A stretch of 64,000 bases of DNA from Pycnopodia helianthoides (Eukaryota; Echinodermata; Asteroidea; Forcipulatida; Asteriidae), in the NCBI GenBank assembly GCA_032158295.1, contig CM063255.1:8522094-8586093 (forward strand), in the 5' to 3' direction. Positions 18,862 through 30,720 of the stretch are shown here, piece by piece. The translations under genes and the position numbers were made by a program. The notes below the pieces were generated by a model, which saw nothing but the letters and a program-made list of their open reading frames with translations, was not told the origin of the DNA and searched no databases. The stretch's first letter is position 1, and every line of letters starts with the position of its first letter.

Positions 18862-20265
18862 ATGATTTCTTTCCCTGCCTTTCACCTCTGTGGAACACGG
18901 TTCAAATCCTGCGTTGGTCCGGAGCCTTGCATGTTGGGTTTTCCTTCAGTATGTATCTTCAAGCCTACTGGTTACAGTAGTTTTTTGCCAAATTGTGGGT
19001 GGCCTTTTTTGTTTGTTTTACTGCAGGTCTTGATACACACTTCCTCACCTCTTACCTCTGTGGAACCCGGTTCAAATCCCGCTTCGGCAGGGACAATGTA
19101 TCTTCAAGCCTACTGGGTGCAGTAGTTTTTGCCAAATTGTGGGTGGCCTTTCTACATTTTTTTTTAAACTGCGGGTCTTGATACACACTTTGCTGCCTTT
19201 TCACCTCAGTGACCCAGTTTGAATCCCGCACCGGGCTTGATTGAGTGTGGATTTGACTTTAGTTCCTACCTGATTGTATGGGTTTTCAGCTTTTCTTTTT
19301 CACAGGTGTCTTCTGGCCTGCAGGTAAAGTACTTTTTGATGAGTTATGGGTGGCCAACTCTTTTTCTTTACTCCGGTCTTTGTGCTCTCCTCGATCCATC
19401 CATGATCCAACTCTGTCTTTTGAAACATTTACCTTGCTAATAGCAGAAAATTTTAAGTAATATGTTCTGCTTAAGCAGCTTTATGAAATAGGGGCCCAGA
19501 TTTTTTTCCCTGTTTTTCACCTCTGTGGATACCGGTTCGAATCCCGCTACGGAGCCTTGCATGAGAATCGGGGTGTTCAGTCGCTATACCTGATTCCATG
19601 GGTTTTCCCTCCAGTTGAGGTCTTCCTCTCACATCTAAAACTGACAACTCCTCATGCTTAACAGGATAAGCTTGCCAGCCAAAATACCATGTCACATGTA
19701 CCATTCTGTGACTGGTATCCTGCATATTTTCACTTAGCAGAAAATTGTTAAGTAATATTTTCTGCTTAAGGGGCTTTATGAAAGAGGGCCCAGAGTTTCT
19801 TCCCAGGCTTTTACCTCTGTGGACACCGGTTCGAATCCCGCTACTGAGCCTTGCATGTTGATTGGTTTTTCAGTCGCTATACCTGGTTCGGTAGGTTTTC
19901 TCGAGCTGGGTGTTCCTCCCACATCTAAAACTGACAACTCCTCATGCTTACCAGTATAAGGTTGCCAGCCAAAATAACATGTCACCGGTTACTGGTTCGA
20001 ATCCCGCTACGGAGCCTTGCATGTGGATTGGTTTTTCAGTCGCTATACCTGGTTCGGTAGGTTTTCTCGAGCTGGGGTGTTCCTCCCACATCTAAAACTG
20101 ACAACTCCTCATGCTTACCAGTATAAGGTTGCCAGCCAAAATAACATGTCAGCGGTTACCGGTTCGAATCCCGCTACGGAGCCTTGCATGTGGATTGGTT
20201 TGTCAGTCGCTATACCTGGTTCGGTAGGTTTTCTCTAGCTGGAGTGTTCCTCCAACATCTAAAAC
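18862..20265 (+). repeat. Tandem cluster of SINE-like family B units
   Basis: Box B-like GGTTCRAATCCCGC recurs at about 18899, 19069, 19219, 19533, 19829, 19995 and 20162. The last three units are 166-167 bp apart and almost identical, each with GAGCCTTGCATGTGGATTGG and GCCAGCCAAAATAACATGTC. Copies are direct repeats, so this is local tandem growth rather than independent insertions. Confidence 0.82.
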
Positions 20266-20394
20266 GGACAATTCTTCATCATGTTCTCTACACACATTGT
20301 ATCTGTAGGCCCGCATGGACTACAGTGCTAGTCACATTTTAGGATCATCCCATGGGTTCATAACCAGAAAGGATATAATAAAATAAAAAATTGT

Positions 20395-20457
20395 AATAAT
20401 ATATATACATGTATATATATTATATACATTATATACATGTATATATATATATATATT
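20395..20457. repeat. AT-rich microsatellite with TATACATGTATA units
   Basis: A (TA)n tract with interspersed palindromic TATACATGTATA. Confidence 0.85.
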
Positions 20458-20800
20458 TTAAGAAACTGTGAATCAGACTACAAAGCCATCAAGCATGGCC
20501 AGTGTTTGTATTCTAAACAGCAGGCTGTAACATTAATACATTGAGAATGAAAAAAAGCTTTCAAGCTTGCCGAACAGTTTCGGTTTACTCTAAACCACAC
20601 TTCATTAAACTCAAAGGGAAGGCAACATTTTACTTTTGAAAAGCTTCCCACCAGAAGGGGATTCAACCCTAACGTTGCCTTGGGGATAAGGCGACGTTTA
20701 CTCCAGCGATGAAAACATGTTTTCATACACTAGTTTGTGCATGAATGATTTAGTTCTGTTATGGGTTAAAACTTAGTCTACAATGATTAATTACTTGGGC
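20458..20800. other. No gene seen
   Basis: AT-rich spacer. A reverse-strand frame of 82 codons has no recognised family. Confidence 0.4.
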
Positions 20801-20919
20801 GGCAATTTTTTTTTCCGTACCACACTAGAGCCAATGCATACACGCATAAGGTATGGGCGCTTTCCCGGATCCCTTCACTGTTGACCCCCTGTCTCAAGTG
20901 TGGTACAAAAAAAATTGCG
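20801..20919. mobile_element. Short MITE with GGCAATTTT ends, copy 1
   Basis: Left end GGCAATTTTTTTTTCCGTAC then CACAC pairs with the right end GTGTGGTAC followed by AAAAAAAATTGC. The core includes GGTATGGGCGC and GATCCCTTCACTGTTGACCC. A second copy lies at 47282-47402. Confidence 0.75.
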
Positions 20920-21058
20920 TGCGGTGTGGAGGTACGGTGGATCATATTCACCAATTCCTAGAGAACTCGGTGTCGTTTTACGACGATATATCTCCTTGAT
21001 AAAAAAAAAAATCAAACATTATTTTTTTTAATATAAATTTTTGAATTTGGAACTGCCT

Positions 21059-21355
21059 CTAGGATTCCAGAAAATCTGGTAGGATTCTAGGATTCTAGAA
21101 ATCTCAATGGTCCTAGAAATCTTGAGGATTTCTAGAAATCTTGAGGATTTCTAGAAATCTGAAGGATTCTAGAAATCTCGAGGATTCTAGCAATCTCAAG
21201 GATTCTAGAAATCTCGAGGATTCTAGCAATCTCAAGGATTCTAGAAATCTCGAGGATTCTAGCAATCTCAAGGATTCTAGAAATCTCGAGGATTCTAGCA
21301 ATCTCAAGGATTCTAGAAATCTTGAGGATTCTAGAAACCTCAAGGATTCTAACTG
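21059..21355. repeat. 36-bp higher-order tandem repeat of two 18-bp subunits
   Basis: Alternating subunits GGATTCTAGAAATCTCGA and GGATTCTAGCAATCTCAA. Each is a multiple of three, so open frames appear on both strands as a by-product. Confidence 0.92.
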
Positions 21356-21374
21356 CCTCTAGCCACCCGGGCAA

Positions 21375-21480
21375 TTTCGGTAGTCTAGTCAATAGTAAGA
21401 CATCTGCTTTAGAATGGCAAAGGTCGTGGGTTCGAATCCCTCGATCCCGAGTAATATGCCTGTGGAAATAACTGTGTATA
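21375..21480 (+). repeat. tRNA-like repeat (family C)
   Basis: A box B GTGGGTTCGAATCCC is followed by GAGTAATATGCCTGTGGAA. The same order appears inside the inverted-repeat element at 44869-45033. Confidence 0.55.
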
Positions 21481-21790
21481 GGCCTAAAGGTGCTTAACAC
21501 ACATCGGTTTATCGGTAAAACCAAATAAATAAAATATCTAAATTTTAGAAGTTTGATAATTTTGAATGGCTCCTTCATCTGGTATGCACTTTTGACTGAA
21601 TATCTGATTATCTCTTTTCTCCTAAAAAGACGTTGCCATAGAAACTGAAAAACATTTTTCAAAGTTTTGTGAGCTTGATTGCCCCCCCCCCCCTTTTGAA
21701 GTTTCTACATGTCCCGGACATACCCCCAAGCAGTGCATGCACGTCACAGAGCAGATAGGATGAAATAATACTAGTTTATTGTAGAGCGAA

Positions 21791-22147
21791 CTTTAAAGAC
21801 AATGGACACCTTTGGTAATTGTCAAAGACCAGTCTTCTCACAATTGGTGTATCTCAACATATGCACAAAATAACAAACCTGTGAAAACTTGAACTCAATT
21901 GGTCGTCGAAGTTGCGAGATAATAATGGAAGAAAAAACACCCTCGTCACACGAAGTTGTGTGCTTTCAGAAGCTTGATTGCTTGATTTCGAGACCTCGCG
22001 CGTGAGGTCTCAAAATCAATTGTACTTCTTTCTCAAAAACTACGTTACTCCAGAGGGAGCCGTTTCTCACAATGTTCTCGTTGCCAAGTAAGGCTTTATG
22101 CTAACAATTATTTTGAGTAATTACCAATAGTGTCCAGTGCCTTTAAG
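21791..22147 (+). mobile_element. MITE family D, full copy
   Basis: The left end CTTTAAAGACAATGGACACC and right end, whose reverse complement starts CTTAAAGGCACTGGACACTA, are imperfect inverted repeats. The body contains GGTAATTGTCAAAGACCAGT. Related copies are at 28579, 49771, 58418 (part), 59362 (reverse) and 61175, making this the commonest MITE in the window. Confidence 0.85.
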
Positions 22148-22584
22148 AGAGAAACCCAAGCCGGCCGGTCGCAATGGTCTGAGTATTTATTTCTGACAAG
22201 AGACGCTGGATCTCGTTTCAGTGTGTGCCATCCACTCACACAATGAATAAATCTCTTATTTCAACGTTGTAAGCTGCAGTACAAACATATTGCGTTTCCT
22301 GTTTTCAACTCTTAAGATTTTCCTTTTCACTGTTTTGTCCCTCCTTTTGTTGTTTCCGTTTCGTTGCGGGATCTTATTTAATTATCTTTTATAAATATAT
22401 ATATATGGACCGTTTTTGTATTTACAAACAGTGAGGTTTATTTTGTACCAGGCGGCTATGAGTTGGCAAAATACAACTTTGCTGGCTACATTATTTTGTC
22501 GCACAGGAAATTCTAATTAGGAACGGAGTTCTCTATTAAAGTTTTAGGTAGTGTCTCATGAAGATGAAATATTGAATTTCTTAT
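22148..22584. other. No gene seen
   Basis: Unremarkable AT-rich spacer with a short (TA)n run near 22396. Confidence 0.4.
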
Positions 22585-23165
22585 CACCCAACCTACCCCA
22601 CCCACCCTTACACTCCCCCAACCACCCCTCTAATCTATATTACCCACCCCACCCACCACATCGCAACCACCTACACCACAAACCCACGCACCCTACCAGT
22701 ACCACCAGATCCAAACCTACCCTCGCCACCTAATCCACCCAACATACTCACCTGCATAAACCCCACCCACCCAACCCACGCCACCCATTCCAAACACCCT
22801 ACCAGACCAAACCACACCACACCTCCTGTTCTTCCAATACACCAACCAACCCATCACATTAACACTCCGTCCACAATAATCCCACCCATCCAACCTACAC
22901 CACCCATTCCACCCACTTTTGAAACCTACCCACGCTACACCCCCACCTGACCCATACTGCCTGATCCACCACGGTACCCACCCCCAACCATCCCACAAAC
23001 CCTACCCTCACCACCCAAATCCACGCTCCACACCCACCCCACCATGCCACCCACCCCCATCCCAACCAACATGCCCACCCCATCCACCCTATCAACACCA
23101 CAAATCCAACCCACCCAACCAACTACACCCAATCCACCCAACCCCAGTCCCTCTTGCGCCCAAAT
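22585..23165. repeat. C-rich, almost G-free tract of degenerate CCCACC units
   Basis: About 580 bp in which G is nearly absent from the + strand while C runs are frequent (units such as CCCACCCAAC, CCACCCAACC). The minus strand is therefore G-rich with many GGG runs and could form quadruplexes. The long frames on both strands reflect composition. Confidence 0.88.
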
Positions 23166-23400
23166 GAGACCCCCCAAATGAGATCCCCCAAAGTGAATGG
23201 TTTGATACATTGAATAGCCCCCCCCCCCCCGTCTGTCTTTTAAAGATTTTCAATGCTATGTTATTTTATTTTGACTGCATTTCGGGCTACATTGTTTTTT
23301 CTGGAGGATTGGTTTATAAATTTACTGGCAGTTAAGAACCTTTTAATCAGTGAGACTTAATAGATTGAAATAAATCACATTTGTGTGTTATAATTACTTA

Positions 23401-23527
23401 GATATTGACAAAATAGGGAGACCGCCAATATAGGGCTAGATAGCTCAGTTGGTAGAGCGCCGGTACGTTAATCCGGAGGTCGTTGGTTCAAATCCCGCTC
23501 TAGTCAATTTTTCTTTGTTCAACCCCA
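23401..23527 (+). repeat. tRNA-derived SINE with fixed 5' leader, copy 2
   Basis: Same leader as 11641. The 72-nt head at 23434-23505 folds as a cloverleaf: acceptor GGCTAGA/TCTAGTC, D stem GCTC/GAGC, anticodon loop ACGTTAA (GTT). Position 33 is C instead of the invariant T and the T stem has a mismatch, so a working tRNA-Asn is unlikely. Confidence 0.8.
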
Positions 23528-25620
23528 TATAATTACTTATCCGTACATTGTCGTCAATGCAGACCTGAGGATTTGTCGTCCATGAGGGCGCCTTCATAAC
23601 TCACACCCAAAAGTTTTCCTGTGCCTTTCGTGTGACTATAAAATTTGATGATTTCTAATACAGTAATGCGTTTTACCTTTTACGTTTTGCTTTGTATTTA
23701 GCAACCTAGTCAGTAGATGAGAACAACTTCAACTGATCAGCAGATTTCCGCTTGTTTCGCCTTTTTTTTAGTGCCATAGAAAACTGGAAGACTCTGTTCA
23801 AAGTTTTATGACCGAGGCAGTTTTCTCAGTAATTAATTGAAAGTTGCATTGTCTGGTTTTGAGGTGTACAGTTAGCCCTTCGATGTACTTCTCAAAAAAA
23901 CAACCTCTAAATTTGGGGGCAATTAGATTCTTCAACAGGATTCCCAACAACTGAACCACACAATAAAGAATGTTCCCTTGTATAGTAGTACAATGCTTGC
24001 AGGGGGAAAAAAATGCTGTGTTACTTTTTGAAATTTGGGAGTTGTTTTTCGCATAGATCACAAATCTTTTATTTCGTGGGCGTAAAGCGTGACAATGTTT
24101 GTCACAATGTTTGTTTACAAATTATTAGTTTCCAAAGGAGACCCCATGCCGTCTGGGTCGCATTTGAAAGAATGATACGTTCCGTCAGTCTGGGCTGTTT
24201 TTTGTTTCTTTGTTTGTTTCTCTGTGCAGTTGTACATTATTTTGATTTAAAGTCATTGTAAATGTCACAATGCTTGTGTTGTACATCAAGAAGTTACCGG
24301 ATTCGGTGAACGATTTCCTGAAAGGGGGAAGTACAGTGTTTATTTCGAAACCATCTTTTCAGTGCAATCAACCACAGGAACGAACTTAGAGCAGCCAGCC
24401 GTGGCAACCTACAGAATAATGATATCAAAAACACAGTGGATTCGTTTATCCACACCGCCTGCAGAAAAAGAAAATCCCCTTATGCTGTATCCGCTTTCAG
24501 AACACAAAATAGAACAAATTTCCCCTGTCGGGGGAGGGGGGCGGGGTTTGTAAAAAAAACAAACACAAACCAACAACAGCGTAAGAGACTAATGCACACA
24601 GAAAGCTTTTGTGTATCTAAACCGGTTTACAATGTGAATTTTCTCACCTTAATGGTGTCTGGTAAAACGAGAATCAACAGTGCCGTTTCAGTCACTAAAC
24701 AACACCCATTGTTGCCCTTCTTCCCCCGTCCTGCGGCTCCCTCACGGGCGGGCAGGTATTTTTGGGGGTCTCGTGCAAATATTTATCCCAAACAGTGAAC
24801 CACTGTGGAGAAGTGTCTCGCGGATTCGTAGATATTAATCGCGTAATGTTCTCTTTCTTCTTGTTTTCTTGCCTCCTCCGGTTTTTTTTTTTTTTTTTCT
24901 TTCTTGTCTTCTTATTTTTTTTCCCCCAGGGGATGTATGTGGGGTTTCTTGATCCAGGTGGACAAACTTCTTTTCTTAGCTTGAAGCGTTAGATTAAAAT
25001 GTTTTGTAGTGTGAGGGGGGAGCTGCTTGGGCTGAATGTGTTCAAGTGATGAGAGTTAAATCCATGTAGAAGGACATCAAAGATAAATAGTCTTCTTCAC
25101 ACCGCTTGGTAATTAAACTCGGTTTTATTTCACCTGAGGACGATATCGGACTCGAGACGGTTCCACCCTTCTGGGCCCAATTTGAACCCTCAAACTAGGT
25201 GCGTTGGTCAGCACATGCTGGCATGTTAATATAATATTTCCATTGTCTTAACCACATCGTACACACTGGTCAGCTCATAATGCCATAAGATCGTAAGCTG
25301 GACCATGCCGCACGTCCTAGAGGGGGTGTCAATCAACATGGGGACAGTGGTCTGGTTATCTTTTGTGTACAAGGTCGATCTGTCAATTGTCAATGGTAGA
25401 TGAACCAATTTATAAAAATTAATCAATTAACCAAACAAATAAGCTTACATTTTACCCAGGTAATACCTGACAAGTAAACAACACGCTTAGATAAAGAAAT
25501 CATTGAAAATATTCAGAACAAACCCTTAGCCTATACGGAAAAAACTTCACAGAATTTGCTAACAACGTTTAGGAAGTTACATTGTCCCACTTGGGTTCCT
25601 CGTTTGAGGATATTAAGCAA
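23528..25620. other. No gene seen
   Basis: About 2 kb without a recognisable exon or element. Frames at 24013-24261 and 24436-24798 are open for 80-120 codons but match nothing I know. A T-rich run lies at about 24880-24930. Confidence 0.45.
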
Positions 25621-25624
25621 AAGT

Positions 25625-25915
25625 ATTGCTTAACAATTTTCAAATGAGCAGGGTGCCAGTCATAGATAGTGCAAGTGTAATGTGTTTTTTAGGCTGGTAA
25701 CCTTATTCTGCTTAGCACCTCTATGAATTTTGGCCGAACATAAAGCATGTAATAAGCACACAAACTTGCTAAGCACAAAAGAGCTCTGCTAAATAACGAG
25801 CTAAACTGGCCAACATCCCTTAAAGTTTTCATCGCTGCGACTGGTTTCCCACTAATTTTTTATTTGCTAAGCAGTATTTCCTGCTTCACAACTTTATGAA
25901 ATTGGGCCTTGAGCT
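25625..25915. mobile_element. Degenerate MITE family E copy
   Basis: Contains AGCAGGGTGCCAGTCATAGA and ends CTTTATGAAATTGGGCC, the right-end signature of the family whose cleanest copy is at 59438-59683. Confidence 0.6.
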
Positions 25916-26261
25916 TATTTTGTAGTTTGCTGCTTACCAAGCGGCGCTTGGCACAGTTTTTACTTGATAACCACTGCTTGCTTTACAAGCAAAGCTCAAG
26001 GCACTCATACTTTGAATACTGTCTTTAGGCCTTCACACTCCAGTCACCGTTTCCTGAACTTTGTGTCTTTCTTTGCAACTTAAAATTAAACTAGTCATTA
26101 CTGTGTGATGATCTGCACTTGACTATAAACCTATGCAAAAATTTCCCTTTGAAAAAAAGGTCGGTGATTTAGTTCAACAGAGGGCGCTCTTTAAGCTCAC
26201 TGTTCAAAGTCTCTATTTAGGTCGGTTAAAATTAGTTGAAATCAGCGTTGCAAATAAACGC

Positions 26262-26880
26262 GTAAACTGTCAGACAGTGTTTTCCCAAACACCAAGTTTC
26301 TTGTTTCCATTTGCCAATACACGTGAGCTGCCTGACAGTGTTTTCCAAACACAGCTTCTTATCTGTATTTGCCAAGAACACTTTAAATGTGTGCCAGTGT
26401 TTTCCCGAACAGCAAGTTTCATAACTTCATCTGCCAGTGCAGTGTTATCAAAAAACCCTGTATTTAATTTCCATTTGCCAATAACACGTGAGCTGCCAGA
26501 CAGTGTTTTCACAGACACAGTTTCTTATTCATATTCGTCAATAAACACTTGAAATGTTAGTCAGTGTTTTCCTAAACACTCAAGTTTCTTATTGCTATTT
26601 CCCAATAACACTTGAAATGTGTGTCAGTGTTTTCCTAGACAGCAAGTTAATTAACTTAATTTGTCAGTGTTCTCTAAAACTCTGTGTTTTATTTCTATTT
26701 GCCAATTACACGTGAACTGTCGTAGTGTTTTCCCAAACACCAATGTTCTTATTCTATTTGCCAATAGACACACGTTAACTGGTGTGGGCAGTGTTTTCCT
26801 AAACACAGTGCTTCTTTTTTCCAGTTACCAAAAAACAAACAAAACAAAAAAAACCACGTGAACTCTTAGAGTCAGTGTTT
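26262..26880. repeat. Degenerate tandem repeat, unit about 62 bp, about ten copies
   Basis: CAGTGTTTTCC followed by AAACAC recurs at about 26274, 26336, 26396, 26500, 26562, 26625, 26722, 26791 and 26873. Each is followed by TATTTGCCAATAACACGTGA or a close variant. Confidence 0.82.
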
Positions 26881-28578
26881 TCCCCCAAAAGCATGGTCAC
26901 CTTATTTCATTAAATCTTTCCCCGAGTTGGTTGTTTAGGATGCACGTGTTGAAAACTAGAGGGGAAAGTGGAAATAATGCACTTTCGAATAAACCTTTAT
27001 GGTATGATCGTATGCCATTTTGTAGCATTATTTGAATAATTTGTCTGTGTATAACGGCAACAACCACACGTACTCACGCCAAATTACAAAGTGTGAGTCT
27101 CTCTCATTTAGCAACATTCGATCAATATAATTATTAATCAAACAATAAGCATTATACACACAAACCATCGACCCCCCACACAAGAGATCAAAAGATTTGC
27201 TCCATTGCATAGTTTTCAAAAAGTCAGAACGTGAATATAAAAAAAACCTTTGTCACGCCAGCACTAGGGGGTATTTTCTGTAAGCCGCCCTATACTCTAG
27301 TGTTCAAGTCGAGGGGTAAGATAGCTTAACCTTTATAGGTTAAAGGAATTTCTTTGAAATATCTTTCCATAGTTTTTGAATTTATTTTGTGTGGTTATGA
27401 GGCAAACCGTGGTAGTATGAATGGCAAGCTGGGGGATGTTGGATTTGTTTTGTCGATGGGCTGGGGGTAATTTTATCGACCGTGGCAAGAATACGTTGTG
27501 TATTATTGTAAGGTAAAATAAACCGCGTGTTTGCTTGTTAACTCATTATGAGATTTACATAATGTAAACAAAATTATTTGAGTCTAACGGCGAGTCGTGT
27601 GGGAGAGTGCCCTACATAGGCGCTGGATCGTTTGACCAAAGACAAGGATTCCAGCATTTCGTTACAGTGAGTTAAGGATGAATCAGTTCTGTTTGGTGTA
27701 CTTTTGGCGTAAAAAGTATATTTTACAAGTTTTTTCTCTTACCAATTCTTTAATGTTCCTTTAATTGAATATGATGCTATATAAATTCGGATGCATAATA
27801 GTGAAATAAAATGACGGATTACAACCGAAGAGGTAAATTCACTTTAATACGAATGCATGAAACGTGAAATAGGCTGGGTTTTTGTTGTGCCGAAAATTAC
27901 CCGGAGAACCTACATTAAATTGAAAACAAAGACTCACATATGCATCAAACTGTATACATGTATTGTCGATGCGTTTTATAATTCGACTCTACACAAATGT
28001 GACATGTCAAAGTTTAATTAATCATTTTCAACGAAGCCCTGTGTGGAGGTTGTCCCAGGTCCCTTTGGCCACACAATCGCACTGTGGATCCAGACAAATT
28101 TACACAGCGTATAGCAAATGGGGGAGGGAGCGTATTGATTTTGTTTTGGCTTCACAGCCCCAGCCCTACTTTACCTTCTTAAAAATTCATGAAGTTAACC
28201 GAAGAACTGTGCCAACAAATAAAGTGATACCGGCGGTTTTGTTGTGTGTGTGTGACTGAGGCTTAGCGTTAATGCATTTCGACGCGACCACTGATGAATA
28301 TCACCACCCCAGTTTCATCGTTGAGTCCAAGAGGGTTTGGGCAACTGTGTGTGAAAGCCCAACTATTAGTCTACTTAATTTTTACAAGAGGCAATCCCTT
28401 TCGAGTCCGGAGTTTCGGGATGGCTTGAAACAGTACAATTTGTTGCGTTAAATATAACTTACATCCCTTCCAAGCTTTCTGATGTCAATTGTAATTTTGT
28501 TTCTCACGTATTTAAAACATGTATTTTAATAATCCCAATCTATAACAGTTCAATTTTGTATTTGGGTTAATGTATAGG
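26881..28578. other. No gene seen
   Basis: Non-repetitive as far as can be seen by eye. The frame at 27963-28259 (98 codons) has no recognised family and no supporting splice structure. Confidence 0.45.
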
Positions 28579-28955
28579 TTTAAAGGAAGGATAAACCTTT
28601 GGTAATTGACAAAGACCAGTATCCTCACTGTGTGTATCCCAACATAAGCATGGAATAACAAACCTGTGGACATTTGGTCTAAATTGGTCTTCGAAGTTGC
28701 AAGAAAACAACGAAAGAAAAAACACCCTTGTTGCATTGAAATATTGTGCGCTTTCAAAATGCCTGAGTAATGTTTCACGCCTGAAACCTTTCTCAGATAC
28801 AAATATTTTAGAAAGAAATTATCGCTTTCTCAAAAACTACATTACTTCAGAGGAAGTCGTTTCTCACAAAGCTTTATGCTATCAGCAGATCTCAGGTGCT
28901 CCTTATGGTAATGTATTTCTTGAGGAGTATACCAAAAGTATCCACTGTGTTGCAG
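28579..28955 (+). mobile_element. MITE family D, copy
   Basis: Contains GGTAATTGACAAAGACCAGT and GGTCTTCGAAGTTGCAAGAA, with the right end CCAAAAGTATCCACTGTGTT. The ends are more diverged than at 21791. Confidence 0.75.
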
Positions 28956-29039
28956 AACATTTTTGTTAGATTGACTGTTCACAGAAGTGCACCTACATGG
29001 TGTGAAGATGGGATGGTGGAAACCGTCCCTTGAAAATAG

Positions 29040-29468
29040 TTTTGCTTGAAATGCTGTAGTTATTGTGTAGTGAGTAAAACAGTTAGTTTTGATCTCGCGA
29101 GGACAAAACCCGATGTTTGAAAATAGCGAAAACACACAAGGTCCCCCACTCCCAGTATTTTCTTAGTGACTCCGGAGACAGATTGAGCTTAAAACTTTAC
29201 AGGTTTGTTACTACATGTTTGGGTCACACAACGTGCGGATATAGGCCTACTGGGGTCGATTTCACAAAACTCTTCCTAACTTAGGACTAGTCCTATGCAA
29301 TGCTAAGAGATAGGACTAGTCCTAAGTACTGGTCGTAACTTTGGTCCTAACTTAGGACTAGTCCTATCTCTTTTAGCATTGCCTAGGACTAGTCCTAAGT
29401 TAGGAAGAGTGTTGTGAAATCGACCCCTGGTCTTTGACAATGACCAATGATTTCCATGTGCTTTAAGT
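29040..29468 (+). mobile_element. MITE family N fragment, interrupted by a palindromic element
   Basis: Shares ACAGATTGAGCTTAAAACTT then ACAGGTTTGTT with the copy at 8657. Its right part is split at about 29251, where a 176-bp palindromic element is inserted, and resumes at 29428 with TGGTCTTTGACAATGACCAA. Confidence 0.65.
29252..29427. mobile_element. Palindromic foldback element, copy 1
   Basis: Begins GGGGTCGATTTCACAAAACT and ends with its reverse complement. The two arms, rich in CTTAGGACTAGTCCTA, pair along almost the whole length. Further copies are at 29865, 53822, 54050 and a tandem block at 54213-54634. Confidence 0.88.
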
Positions 29469-29599
29469 CACTCTGCTTAAAAAAGAAGAAAAAGAAAAAA
29501 AAGGGAATACTAATTACAGTACTGGATTATGAATATCGTTTTTATGAATAAGATAATTCTGAGAGTTTTAATTCCTTTAACCATTTCTGAACTCTGGTA

Positions 29600-30095
29600 T
29601 TGTTTCACCATTATCATTATCATCCCCCATCCCATCCTCTTCATCAGGTTGTGTTCGTCCATTGTTGGATGAAGCCCTCCTCGTTGTTTCCATTCTCTTC
29701 TCCTTCTTGCCATTCTAGCCCAAGTTGTCGTGTTTGTGTATGTTTTGGATTTCGTCTCTACATCTTCTCCTCTGTCTTCCACTTCTTATTTTTCCACTTC
29801 TTGGTTGCCATTCGGTTAGCCTCTTTGTCCACCTGTTGTCATGTCTTCTTTTGATAAGTGTCCAGGGGTCGATTTCACAAAACTCTTCCTAACTTAGGAC
29901 TAGTCCTAGGCAATGCTAAGAGATAGGACTAGTCCTAAGTTAGGACCAGTACTTAGGACTAGTCCTATCTCTTAGCATTGCCTAGGACTAGTCCTAAGTT
30001 AGGAAGAGTTTTGTGAAATCGATCCCTGCCCATCTCCATTTCATTTCCTTGATCTTTTCCACGATGTCTTTGATCGTATGCCTTATGTTGTTGTT
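29600..30095 (-). pseudogene. C-terminal end of a LINE endonuclease-reverse transcriptase, interrupted
   Basis: On the minus strand 30095-30027 reads TIKDIVEKIKEMKWRWAG. After the palindromic insertion (29865-30026) it continues HDNRWTKRLTEWQPRSGK and GRQRRRCRDEI. The series WRWAG, DNRWTK, TEWxPR, GRxxRRWRDEI is the standard tail of one LINE clade in marine animals. A stop and frame changes occur further on, so the copy is dead. Confidence 0.8.
29865..30026. mobile_element. Palindromic foldback element, copy 2 (inside the LINE)
   Basis: GGGGTCGATTTCACAAAACT at the left, GAAATCGATCCC at the right, arms pairing throughout. It sits exactly between the WRWAG and DNRWTK segments of the LINE. Confidence 0.88.
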
Positions 30096-30524
30096 TGATA
30101 GGGGCTAATTATTTAGTAGTAATATTATTGCCATCATCATGTCTCTAAATCCATATTTTGACAGCCGCCTCGCGGTGGGCCACGCTAGCCTGCACTGTGT
30201 TGTGTAAACGCCATCCTGTAGTGTTTGTTCTGTGGCTTTTTTTGCGTATGGAACCTTAATTTGTGTCAACTTACGCTATAGTGAAGTTCTTTGCAGTGTT
30301 CACTCTCTCGTGATACACAAATATTGAGGTTTGCCACTCTACACATGCTTGTACTAGAAGACCTCCCACCACTTAAATCCTCCTTGTTTAATATTCCAGC
30401 CTCGCAATTATATTTACACTATAGTCAACTGATTAGAACTTAACAGAACTAAACAAAACTGGTCCCCGTTTCATGGTACTGCATACTGCATAATTATGAG
30501 CCTAAATTATATTGGCCGTATAAG
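30096..30524. other. No gene seen
   Basis: Short AT-rich spacer without exon-like features. Confidence 0.4.
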
Positions 30525-30720
30525 CAGGGCCCCGTCTCATAACGCATGTAAGCACAACAACTTGATAACCACAGACAAATCATGCTTAGCAGAAACGGGT
30601 TACCAGCCAACAAACCACAAATTTCACACTATTTCAACTGGTACCACATTGATTTGTTTATTAGAAATTTGCTAAGGAGTGTGTTCTGCTTAACAACTTT
30701 ATGAAATTGGACCCAGAATT
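30525..30720. mobile_element. Degenerate MITE family E copy
   Basis: Starts GGGCCCCGTCTCATAACGCA and ends AACTTTATGAAATTGGACCC, inverted with several mismatches. Confidence 0.62.

Noticed and set aside
21113..21662. Repetitive leucine/serine-rich proteins on both strands
   Set aside because: The 18-bp subunit explains the open frames; no start context or family resemblance.
22551..23210. Proline/histidine-rich and glycine/tryptophan-rich proteins
   Set aside because: Both follow from the G-poor, C-rich composition of 22585-23165.
23434..23505. A cloverleaf-like tRNA-Asn gene
   Set aside because: Position 33 is C instead of T, the T stem has a mismatch, and the same sequence with the same leader occurs at 11641, so it is a dispersed tRNA-derived element.
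21375..23527. A CRISPR array among the tandem repeats
   Set aside because: The repeats have no unique spacers of constant length, and the genome is eukaryotic.
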